Assembly: GCF_002964605.1 (NCBI RefSeq)
Contig: NZ_PQDH01000003.1
Location: 496,001-560,000, forward strand
Direction: 5' to 3'
DNA length: 64,000 nucleotides
DNA from: Vallitalea okinawensis
GTDB taxonomy: Bacteria; Bacillota; Clostridia; Lachnospirales; PQDH01
Part shown: positions 55,238 through 62,403 of the stretch, one piece after another
Position numbering within the stretch: the first letter of the stretch is position 1
Layout of the letters: each line of letters begins with the position of its first letter
Notes under the pieces: generated by a model
Seen by the model: only the letters and a program-made list of their open reading frames with translations
Told to the model about the DNA's origin: nothing
Databases searched by the model: none
Program-made: the position numbers and the translations under genes

Positions 55238-56122
55238 ATGTTAACTAAAAAACGTGCTTATATACTTCCTGTATTACTTCTTGTTGTACTGTTGTGTGAA
55301 TGGATCAGTGTCTTTTTTATAGGCGGAATCATTGGTGTTGTATGTTGGTGGTTTATTATCGGAGGAAGTATAATTGCTTCACTAATAGTTATTGTACTGA
55401 TTGCACTTATAGGTTCCAGATTAGTTCGTGGAAGAAAAATTCATTATGCTTTAACTGCCGCTCTACTAATTGCTTTGATGATGGGTTACCCCATTCTGTG
55501 GCTTTTCGATATAGGACAAATGGCATATCCAGTTCATTCCCCTATACTACCTGCTGCTTCAATTCGTTTACCTATTGATCAAACTACTGTTGTTGGTTGG
55601 GGAGGAAACAGCCTTGAAACTAATCGCCCTCATGCTATTGTTCCTATGGAGCGATGGGCATATGATCTACTGATAGACCCCTACTCTGTGTCCAGTAATA
55701 AATTATCCGATTACGGCATATATGACGTTGAAGTTATTGCTCCCATTTCAGGAATCATCATAGATGTGTATGACCAAGAAGATGATATTTTGCCTGGGGC
55801 AGCTGATAATGAAACCATGATGGGTAATTATATCTATATGCGATTGGATACAACAGATACATACTTAATCTTTGCACACCTGAAGAAAGATTCAGTTCTT
55901 GTACAGATTGGTCAGTATGTAGAGGAAGGTACACCTATAGCTCGAGTTGGTAATTCAGGCTCTAGTAGCGAGCCTCACCTCCACATCCATCATCAGCGTC
56001 AAAACCCTCTGACGACTAGCATGTTCTTAACTGAAGGATTGCCTCTTTATTTTCGTGATATAGATGGTCCACCAATACCTAAAGGTGGGATTATCAAAGA
56101 TATTATCACTCCTATTAATTAA
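55238..56122 (+). CDS. membrane-anchored M23 family metallopeptidase
   Basis: A 294-residue protein with three hydrophobic segments in its first 100 residues and a C-terminal LytM/M23 domain (about 120-285). Visible marks: APISGIIIDVYDQEDD strand region, YIYMRLDTTDTYLIFAHLKKDSVLV, VEEGTPIARVGNSGSSSEPHLHIHH with the HxH zinc ligands. The usual first His-x4-Asp ligand region appears as ERWAYDLL, with Asp kept; the matching His may be the one in RPHAIVP. Members cut peptidoglycan cross-bridges, or are inactive scaffolds. GAAAGGGTG precedes the ATG. Confidence 0.82.
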   Translation: MLTKKRAYILPVLLLVVLLCEWISVFFIGGIIGVVCWWFIIGGSIIASLIVIVLIALIGSRLVRGRKIHYALTAALLIALMMGYPILWLFDIGQMAYPVHSPILPAASIRLPIDQTTVVGWGGNSLETNRPHAIVPMERWAYDLLIDPYSVSSNKLSDYGIYDVEVIAPISGIIIDVYDQEDDILPGAADNETMMGNYIYMRLDTTDTYLIFAHLKKDSVLVQIGQYVEEGTPIARVGNSGSSSEPHLHIHHQRQNPLTTSMFLTEGLPLYFRDIDGPPIPKGGIIKDIITPIN

Positions 56123-56243
56123 TACAACTTACATCTAATCTCACACAAGAATTATTATAATAGTTTTATCACTTGAATAATCTTTCTTCTTGGCTTAAGC
56201 TTAAATTATATTAATCCTTAATCAATTGAAAGGAAGTGAAACG

Positions 56244-56300
56244 ATGTTCTTACTTAACCACACCTTATTCGGTATGCGCCATGCAGAGTCTACTTTTTAA
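56244..56300 (+). CDS. 18-residue leader peptide upstream of the rRNA methyltransferase
   Basis: ATG to TAA encodes MFLLNHTLFGMRHAESTF, with a strong GAAAGGAAGTGA site in front. The codons for residues 11-16 form the left arm of a perfect hairpin (56276-56322), so ribosome position on this ORF would decide RNA folding. The resistance-type gene starts 158 bases after the leader stop. Leader ORFs of this size control many ribosome-protection and rRNA-methylase genes by drug-induced stalling; the assignment here is inference. Confidence 0.6.
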   Translation: MFLLNHTLFGMRHAESTF

Positions 56301-56322
56301 AGACTGGCATTTTGCATGGCGC
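56276..56322 (+). promoter_or_regulatory. leader hairpin (attenuator-like) within the leader peptide region
   Basis: GCGCCATGCA (56276-56285) and TGCATGGCGC (56313-56322) pair perfectly; AGTCT (56287-56291) and AGACT (56301-56305) pair inside. There is no T run after it. A second, weaker stem, AAACTA with TAGTTT (56363-56396), followed by CTTTG, lies between it and the gene. The rest of the 56123-56457 stretch shows no other feature. Confidence 0.6.
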
Positions 56323-56457
56323 TAAATCATTGCCGGCATCACTATCTAGTTATAAATAGAAAAAACTATGAGCTTATACCTAGATTAGAGTAGTTTCTTT
56401 GAATGTAGGCTTTGCATCCTTATTTTAGATCTAATAAAATAAAGGAGCGCAGAGAAT

Positions 56458-57252
56458 ATGCAAAGAAAATATATTGGAATGCAACATGATATTATAAAGA
56501 GTATAAAGAAACTTAAAAAAGGTGATAAATGCCATCCCTATAGATTTATCATTGAAGGTCACTGGGATCATGAAAAAGTTATGGATAGTCGAGTAAATAT
56601 CGAGTCATTAATCGTTTGCATCGATCTCATTAAAACACCATTTGAAGACTCCATATATAGAAAGTGTTTGGCCCAAGCTAACGACATCTATTATGTATCT
56701 GAAAAAGTGATAAGAAAATTATGTGATAAAGACAAAGCCTCCGGCTTAATATCCATATGTACTTTACCTCATTTCAAAATAGATACTGAAATGAGTAACA
56801 TAACTAAATTAATCGTTTTAGACGGATTAGAAACGCCTGGGAATATAGGTACCATTTTTAGATCCTGTGATGGCTCAGGAATAGATGCAGTTATTATCGT
56901 TAATGAAAGGGCGAAAATTAACAGTTATAAAACAATTAAAGCTAGTATGGGCGGCTCCTTTACCATTCCTTGGTACTTTTTTGATTCCGCAATCGCTTGT
57001 CAAGAATGGCTTGTATCCAATGGTTATACATTAGTTTTAGCTGATCCACATAGCCAACATAGTTTTAAAAGAGTCAACTATGGCAATAAGTCAGCATTAG
57101 TCGTTGGAAATGAAAGATATGGTCTTTCTAAGGATTGGAACTTAGAAAATAGTCTAAAAGTCTCTATACCAATGTTAGGTAAGTGCGATTCTCTTAATGT
57201 AGGTGTTGCTGCATCAATCATTTTATATGAAATGTGTATCAAAGAGACTTAA
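56458..57252 (+). CDS. TrmH/SpoU-family rRNA 2'-O-methyltransferase, TsnR-like
   Basis: A 264-residue SPOUT methyltransferase. An N-terminal L30e-like domain (about 1-105: YRFIIEGHWDHEKVMDSR-type text) precedes the trefoil-knot domain with LDGLETPGNIGTIFRSCDGSG, ALVVGNERYGLS and VSIPMLGKCDSLNVGVAASIILYE, the three SPOUT motifs that bind S-adenosylmethionine. Size and the VSIPM-x-xxxxSLNV segment recall TsnR, the thiostrepton-resistance methylase of 23S rRNA, more than tRNA-modifying TrmH. A leader peptide and hairpin upstream support inducible resistance. AAAGGAGCGC precedes the ATG. A housekeeping rRNA methylase remains possible. Confidence 0.78.
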   Translation: MQRKYIGMQHDIIKSIKKLKKGDKCHPYRFIIEGHWDHEKVMDSRVNIESLIVCIDLIKTPFEDSIYRKCLAQANDIYYVSEKVIRKLCDKDKASGLISICTLPHFKIDTEMSNITKLIVLDGLETPGNIGTIFRSCDGSGIDAVIIVNERAKINSYKTIKASMGGSFTIPWYFFDSAIACQEWLVSNGYTLVLADPHSQHSFKRVNYGNKSALVVGNERYGLSKDWNLENSLKVSIPMLGKCDSLNVGVAASIILYEMCIKET

Positions 57253-57289
57253 ATTATAAATAAAATTTTTTGTTGTATAAAAATCAACG

Positions 57290-57406
57290 GAACTGGACAT
57301 ACTTTTATTGATAGCAATTATAGTCTTAATTGACTACTCATTGCTATCACCTGTGTCACGCCTGACATAGGTAAAAGGGCGATAACCTATAGAGTTATCG
57401 CTCTTT
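57290..57406 (+). ncRNA. three-stem RNA-like element, copy B
   Basis: Stem 1: GATAGCAA (57310-57317) with TTGCTATC (57341-57348), and TAGTC (57321-57325) with GACTA (57332-57336). Stem 2: CCTGTGTCA-CGCC-TGACATAGG (57350-57371). Stem 3: GCGATAAC (57379-57386) with GTTATCGC (57394-57401), then TCTTTA. It starts 37 bases after the methyltransferase stop. Compared with copy A, paired positions change together (AATC/GATT to AGTC/GACT), pointing to selection on RNA structure. Confidence 0.65.
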
Positions 57407-57436
57407 ATAATTTCCCCTCAACAAGTAAAAGAAAAA

Positions 57437-57479
57437 CTAGAAGGTCTACGGTTGCTCAGAGACCTTCTAGTATTTTTTT
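57437..57479. terminator. bidirectional terminator after prfC
   Basis: CTAGAAGGTCT and AGACCTTCTAG form a perfect 11-bp stem; T runs follow on both strands (seven T on plus, five on minus). Confidence 0.85.
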
Positions 57480-57503
57480 GATAAAATATAACTTTAATAG
57501 ATC

Positions 57504-59102
57504 TTACATAGATGTTTCTTTTAAAATAACACCTTCATTTCGTTCAATGACATGTCTAATTGACCATTCATTTTTGAACAATAATACTGGATCTTTCTTT
57601 TCATTTTCTACAATAATTGTGTCCATGGTCAGTGAAAAAGTATTTGCATTAAAATTATCCATTTCCACCCATCGGATATATCGGTAAGGTAGTCGTTCAA
57701 TAGTAATGTCAACACCGTACTCATTTTTTAAACGGTATTCAAGGACTTCGAATTGAAGAACACCAACTACACCTATGATTAATTGCTCCACACCTATATT
57801 GGGGCGTTTAAACACCTGTATAGATCCTTCTTCAGCTAATTGAGTAACTCCTTTTAAAAACTGCTTACGCTTAAGTGAATTGATGGTAGATACTTTAGCA
57901 AAATGTTCAGGTGCAAATTGTGGTATCCCAGCGTATTCTAATTTTGATTGGTCTTGACATAATGTATCACCAATATTAAAAATACCTGGGTCATGAATAC
58001 CTATAATATCTCCTGGATAAGCCGTTTCAACTATGGCACGATCTTGCGCCAAAAACTGTTGTGGTTGAGCAAGTTTAACCTTCTTATCTTTTTGTACATG
58101 ATTCACAGCCATACCCTTTTCAAACTTTCCTGAGCAAATTCTTAAGAAAGCAATCCTATCTCTATGAGCTGGATTCATGTTGGCTTGAATTTTGAATATA
58201 AAGCCAGAAAAATTTTTACCTTCTGGATCAATATCACCTAAGTTACTACTACGTGGTTGAGGAGGTGTAGTGATATCTAAGAAAGATTGTAAAAATGGTT
58301 CAACGCCAAAGTTGGTTAAAGCACTACCAAAAAACACAGGGGTAAGTTCCCCGTTAAGTATTTGATCAACTTCAAATTCATCACCAGCTATATCTAGTAA
58401 TTCTATATCTCCCAGTAGCTTATTATGGACCTCTTCACCTAAAAGCTCTGTGAACTTTTCATCTGATATTTCACCTGTTATTATTTCAGCAATTGATTGA
58501 CCATGGTTACCATCGCCAAAAAGTTCAATTTGATTCTTTTGGCGATTAAAAACGCCCTTGAAACTATTATCATTACCAACAGGCCAATTCATTGGGTATG
58601 ACTTAATACCTAGTACTTTTTCTATATCCTCTAATAGATCGAAGGGATCTCTTCCAGCTCGGTCCATCTTATTAATAAATGTAAAGATAGGTATTCCTCT
58701 CATCTTACAAACCTGAAATAGCTTTTTTGTTTGGTCTTCAACCCCTTTAGAACAGTCAATAACCATCACAGCGCTATCTGCTGCCATTAATGTTCTATAA
58801 GTATCTTCACTGAAATCTTGGTGACCAGGTGTATCAAGAATGTTGATACAAAAATTATTATACTCGAACTGAAGTACACTTGACGTTACAGAAATACCTC
58901 TTTGCTTTTCAATTTCCATCCAATCAGATACTGCATGTTTTTGTGATCTCCTTGCCTTTACAGATCCCGCAGATCGAATAGCTCCACCATATAAGAGGAA
59001 CTTTTCTGTTAAAGTAGTTTTCCCAGCGTCGGGATGAGATATAATTGCAAATGTTCTTCTTCTTCGAACTTCATCGATAAAGTTGATATTTTCTTTTGAC
59101 AT
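57504..59102 (-). CDS. prfC: peptide chain release factor 3
   Basis: A 532-residue translational GTPase, standard RF3 length. G motifs: SHPDAGKTTLTEK (G1), DTPGHQDF (G3) and NKMDR (G4); after the GTPase part come the EF-Tu-like domain 2 and the C-terminal domain with GVLQFEVLEYRLKNEYGV. RF3 recycles RF1 and RF2 after peptide release. AAAGGAAGAG precedes the ATG. Single-gene unit. Confidence 0.95.
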   Translation of the reverse strand: MSKENINFIDEVRRRRTFAIISHPDAGKTTLTEKFLLYGGAIRSAGSVKARRSQKHAVSDWMEIEKQRGISVTSSVLQFEYNNFCINILDTPGHQDFSEDTYRTLMAADSAVMVIDCSKGVEDQTKKLFQVCKMRGIPIFTFINKMDRAGRDPFDLLEDIEKVLGIKSYPMNWPVGNDNSFKGVFNRQKNQIELFGDGNHGQSIAEIITGEISDEKFTELLGEEVHNKLLGDIELLDIAGDEFEVDQILNGELTPVFFGSALTNFGVEPFLQSFLDITTPPQPRSSNLGDIDPEGKNFSGFIFKIQANMNPAHRDRIAFLRICSGKFEKGMAVNHVQKDKKVKLAQPQQFLAQDRAIVETAYPGDIIGIHDPGIFNIGDTLCQDQSKLEYAGIPQFAPEHFAKVSTINSLKRKQFLKGVTQLAEEGSIQVFKRPNIGVEQLIIGVVGVLQFEVLEYRLKNEYGVDITIERLPYRYIRWVEMDNFNANTFSLTMDTIIVENEKKDPVLLFKNEWSIRHVIERNEGVILKETSM

Positions 59103-59248
59103 TTTACTCTTCCTTTATATAAATTATAATATTATTTACTCGTTTCATTGAATAGTTAAAAAGTCTAACCTTTATGATGTTATACCTTTATTCTTTAACT
59201 GTCAATCATTATTCATGTAAAATAATATTTTTTTTACAAAATAACTCT

Positions 59249-59286
59249 AAAAAGGCGACTAGCTTCTTTCAACTAGTCACCTTTTC
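59249..59286 (-). terminator. terminator downstream of the chemoreceptor remnant
   Basis: AAGG-GACTAG and CTAGTC-CCTT pair around a 10-base loop (with one C/A bulge), and five T follow on the minus strand. It is the likely terminator of the decayed chemoreceptor gene. Confidence 0.55.
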
Positions 59287-59358
59287 ACTATCTCTTTTTC
59301 ACCCTTAGCTTTTCCCTTTTACTCGACCTCTAACATTAATCGCTTTTTCTTTGCCAGT

Positions 59359-59511
59359 TTATAATTTAAATTTTGCTATAGTCTCTTGTAACTCTTGTGA
59401 TAGTTGCGATAAATTGTCACTTGAACCTGCCACCTCTTCTATAGATGCTGATTGCAGTGCAGTAGCAGTGAGTTCTTCTGGTGAGGCCATACCCGTCTCA
59501 TCTTTTCTCTC
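59359..59511 (-). pseudogene. 3' remnant of a methyl-accepting chemotaxis protein gene
   Basis: The minus strand encodes MASPEELTATALQSASIEEV and then AGSSDNLSQLSQELQETIAKFKL before a stop, which is the typical C-terminal tail of a chemoreceptor. In frame upstream a TAA occurs at about 59512, and nothing resembling the signalling tip, HAMP or membrane parts is found in 59512-59680. It is therefore a fragment of a few dozen codons; the 5' part has been lost. It is not a copy of the chemoreceptor at 53365-55047, whose C-terminus reads differently. Confidence 0.75.
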
Positions 59512-59680
59512 TTAATACTTAACTGCTTCATGATTCTCATCAAGTCTGAGATCGTAAGTACTATCCTCTCCTCTGTCAAAAATTATGTAATTAATACCTA
59601 TTTAATAACTAGTCCATCTCAACAATTATAGTTAAACGTTTTATCTGTGACTATCAACTTTAACTTATTATAACGTTTAT

Positions 59681-60616
59681 CTACATAGTTTTCTTTGATA
59701 AAAAGGGGGTTTTTGAAAATTTTGTATTAGTATATTGGAATATTTCTTTTAAAGTATACTCATTATATAGACTCTGCCCACAACTGCTATCGCGATATAA
59801 GCTTCTAAATTGTGAAGGCGTACAATTATAGTAGATTTTAAAGTATTTTATTAGATATTTGGGATCAGAAAAACCACATATGAAGCTTATATGTATGATA
59901 GGTTCATTTGTAGTAAGTAAAAGCCTACAAGCCTGCTGAACCATCACTGTATTCTTTAACCATTTAAATCCATAACCAAATTTTTCACGAATATCCTTTT
60001 TTAAATGATCATAGCTAATGCCAATATAATCTGCTAATTCTTTCATGTTGAGTTTTCTAAGGTGACCATCTGTTGTAAATGCTGTTTCATAAAGCATTTT
60101 GTACCTTCTAATGGATCTTGCAGAGAATTTTTCTAAATACATTCCTACACTTATATAGTCAAATTCATTGCAAATGTACTCAACTAAACCCAAAACAATA
60201 TCCTCTATATCTGTTTTTGTTACTAAACATGTAGCAAGAGAGTCTATATGTTCCCTAAGTTTTTGATATTTATAAGGATTAAATCTCTCATACTTTACAG
60301 AATTACAGAAAAAAATGATTTGGTCAAATCCTTTTATATGCTCTCTACAATAGGATGCTTCGATAAAAGCTATTAAGACTAAGTTTCCTTTTGTAACACC
60401 TTCTAGTTGATGGACTTCACCAATATTGAAGATGACGATATCATTCTCCTTTAGGTAGTGGTCTTCAGCCCATACTCTGAGTTTAATATGACCAGTCAAT
60501 ACCTGTATAATGACAATTCCATCATGCCAATGATGAGGATGCCTATCTATTGTTCTTACTACAATTCTCGCCGGAGTATTAAATGCTTTTATAGCTTGCA
60601 AAGTCTTAGCTTCCAC
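59681..60616 (-). CDS. AraC family regulator
   Basis: A 311-residue regulator: an N-terminal cupin domain (HPHHWHDGIVIIQVLTGHIKL around 22-42, cut; NDIVIFNIGEVHQLEG around 60) with clustered His, and a C-terminal double helix-turn-helix (about 190-290: MKELADYIGISYDHLK and ICGFSDPKYLIKYFK). GTG start at 60616 after GGAGGG. The upstream stretch to the acetyltransferase gene (60617-60904) holds no other gene. No obvious target gene adjoins, since the chemoreceptor remnant downstream is broken. Confidence 0.88.
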   Translation of the reverse strand: MEAKTLQAIKAFNTPARIVVRTIDRHPHHWHDGIVIIQVLTGHIKLRVWAEDHYLKENDIVIFNIGEVHQLEGVTKGNLVLIAFIEASYCREHIKGFDQIIFFCNSVKYERFNPYKYQKLREHIDSLATCLVTKTDIEDIVLGLVEYICNEFDYISVGMYLEKFSARSIRRYKMLYETAFTTDGHLRKLNMKELADYIGISYDHLKKDIREKFGYGFKWLKNTVMVQQACRLLLTTNEPIIHISFICGFSDPKYLIKYFKIYYNCTPSQFRSLYRDSSCGQSLYNEYTLKEIFQYTNTKFSKTPFLSKKTM

Positions 60617-60904
60617 ACTATTTATTCCCTCCCTCCATTATCATACAATCATATGATTCGTTATTATAACGTCTTTATCTTAAGATTTCCTTGACAAAAG
60701 GAGGTTTTTTATTGAAATTATGATAATTCTATGTATATAAATACTTTTTTGCTTATAATTCACTTTTCTGAGCAGGGATTGTTTAAAGATTCGTTTATAT
60801 TATTATGTTAATATGATTAGATATCGTTACTTAATCCTATAGGTGGACTTCATTAGATCCGATACAAGAATGGAAAAAATATTTTCATTATATTGTTTGT
60901 AACG

Positions 60905-61690
60905 TTAATTAAAGAATAATTTATCAATACTATCTAGTTCTTTTGGTGTAAGATGTAATTTAAATTTGCTTCTAAGGTGTTCATAATAATTCTTTACTGA
61001 AACTACTTTATACTCTTTCTTACTGTTATTATTAGTAATGATTATTTTATCCTGCTTTAAAGATGTTCTGCCACTTGTTTTTTCAATTGAGCAAAATAAG
61101 TTTTTTCGAAAGAGTGAGTCAGGTGATTGTGTAAAATACGCTATTCTTTCGTCAAAATCTTCAATAGTCTTTTCTATATTAATAAAGGTATAGACGGGTT
61201 GATAAACCTCTTCCACCTTATGACATAGTTTATATGAAGTTTTACTAACTTTTTCAATTTTGAACATCCCTTTTAAATCTTCTTGTTCTAAATCACAGAT
61301 AAACTTTAATGGTTCAAAATAATTATCACCAAAGCCTACATCCACAAGGTATTCTTCAGAATGAATTCTTGTCTTGATCAGGAGATGGTCGTAGTATGAA
61401 CCATTTTCTTCCAGCACCTTTCCACCAAGAAGAATAACCTTAAATCCTATTTTTGCTAGTAGCAGGTAAAGCAAATAGTTAAGTTCATAACAAATACCAC
61501 CACGGTTCCTGGATACAATCTTATTAAATAATGATTCTTCATCAAGATTGATTGAGTTATACAGATGTACATCTAAGTTTTCAAATGGTACTGATTGTAA
61601 ATGTTGCCTATGTATAAGTCTTAAACTTTTTAGATTAGGTAGTATTTCATCACTAATACCTATTCTTCTCAAATAATCATCTATGTTCAC
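60905..61690 (-). CDS. arylamine N-acetyltransferase
   Basis: A 261-residue enzyme of the NAT family. The catalytic triad is visible: Cys in NRGGICYELN (near residue 68), His in YDHLLI (near 107) and Asp in LVDVGFGD (near 122). It moves acetyl from acetyl-CoA to arylamines or hydrazines. GTG at 61690 is preferred: it gives the family's usual N-terminus NIDDYLRRIG and has GGTGAT four bases upstream; longer starts at 61702 and 61759 add an atypical hydrophobic extension. Confidence 0.85.
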   Translation of the reverse strand: MNIDDYLRRIGISDEILPNLKSLRLIHRQHLQSVPFENLDVHLYNSINLDEESLFNKIVSRNRGGICYELNYLLYLLLAKIGFKVILLGGKVLEENGSYYDHLLIKTRIHSEEYLVDVGFGDNYFEPLKFICDLEQEDLKGMFKIEKVSKTSYKLCHKVEEVYQPVYTFINIEKTIEDFDERIAYFTQSPDSLFRKNLFCSIEKTSGRTSLKQDKIIITNNNSKKEYKVVSVKNYYEHLRSKFKLHLTPKELDSIDKLFFN

Positions 61691-61795
61691 TGGTATCACC
61701 ATCTTTCTAATGTATTCATCTAAATAACAAAAATGGACAAACACATAACACTTGTCCATCCATTATACCATATTTTTTATTCAAACGAATTGGCA

Positions 61796-62362
61796 TCAGG
61801 CCTTCAATTTAAGAAGATTCTTCAACTGTTTTTCTGTTAAATATGGACTTAGAAACCTGATTGCTACTTCATATGCCTCCTCTACCTCCATAATTATTGG
61901 GTGTGGGTCAGTCTCTTCCCATTGCTTAAAAGTCCCCCAACAATACGTAGACCAACTTGCTGTTAAAGTTTGGTCACCATGTAAAACTGTTATGAGCAAA
62001 TTCTTCTGCATGTTTTCTAGTGCTTTTTTAAATACTTTAGACTCTAAGTTTAGAGCAAATTTGAGGATTTTCGTATTCACGTCTTCATTTGTATCTATAA
62101 AAGAATATATTTTCTCTTCCTCCTCATTAAGTATTGCATCTTGCAGAAAAGGTTTAAGTGCATAATAAAGTTCTTTTGATAGATATGTTGTTCTTCCCTT
62201 AATAAGTTTACAGACATATATATGACGTTCCTCGATTAACTCTAAAACTGAATACCAATCGCCACCTATATCCATTACACTTGGTAAATCCTTGGAATGA
62301 TTCAGGACAAGAAATCCATTTTTATCAATAGTATCTTTCAGAAACATACTTTTTTGAGACAA
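61796..62362 (-). CDS. conserved-looking protein of unknown function (188 residues)
   Basis: A soluble 188-residue protein. Recognisable stretches are GGDWYSVLELIEERHIYVCKLI, KGRTTYLSKELYYALKPFL and a Trp-rich LTASWSTYCWGTFKQWEE; the C-terminal EVEEAYEVAIRFLSPYLTEKQLKNLL is helical. No enzyme motif is evident. It may belong to the winged-helix AlkZ-related group of clostridial proteins, which is only a guess from the Tyr/Leu-rich helices. TTG start at 62362, four bases after GGAGGAGAG. It follows the subtilase gene by 41 bases on the same strand and is probably cotranscribed. Confidence 0.65.
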   Translation of the reverse strand: MSQKSMFLKDTIDKNGFLVLNHSKDLPSVMDIGGDWYSVLELIEERHIYVCKLIKGRTTYLSKELYYALKPFLQDAILNEEEEKIYSFIDTNEDVNTKILKFALNLESKVFKKALENMQKNLLITVLHGDQTLTASWSTYCWGTFKQWEETDPHPIIMEVEEAYEVAIRFLSPYLTEKQLKNLLKLKA

Positions 62363-62403
62363 GATGCTCTCCTCCTTATAATTAGTTTTTTGCTATTTCA
62401 TCT

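Noticed and set aside
59491-59531. In-frame N-terminal extension of the chemoreceptor remnant to an upstream ATG
   Set aside because: On recounting, the ATG at about 59531 is in another frame, and a TAA interrupts the correct frame.
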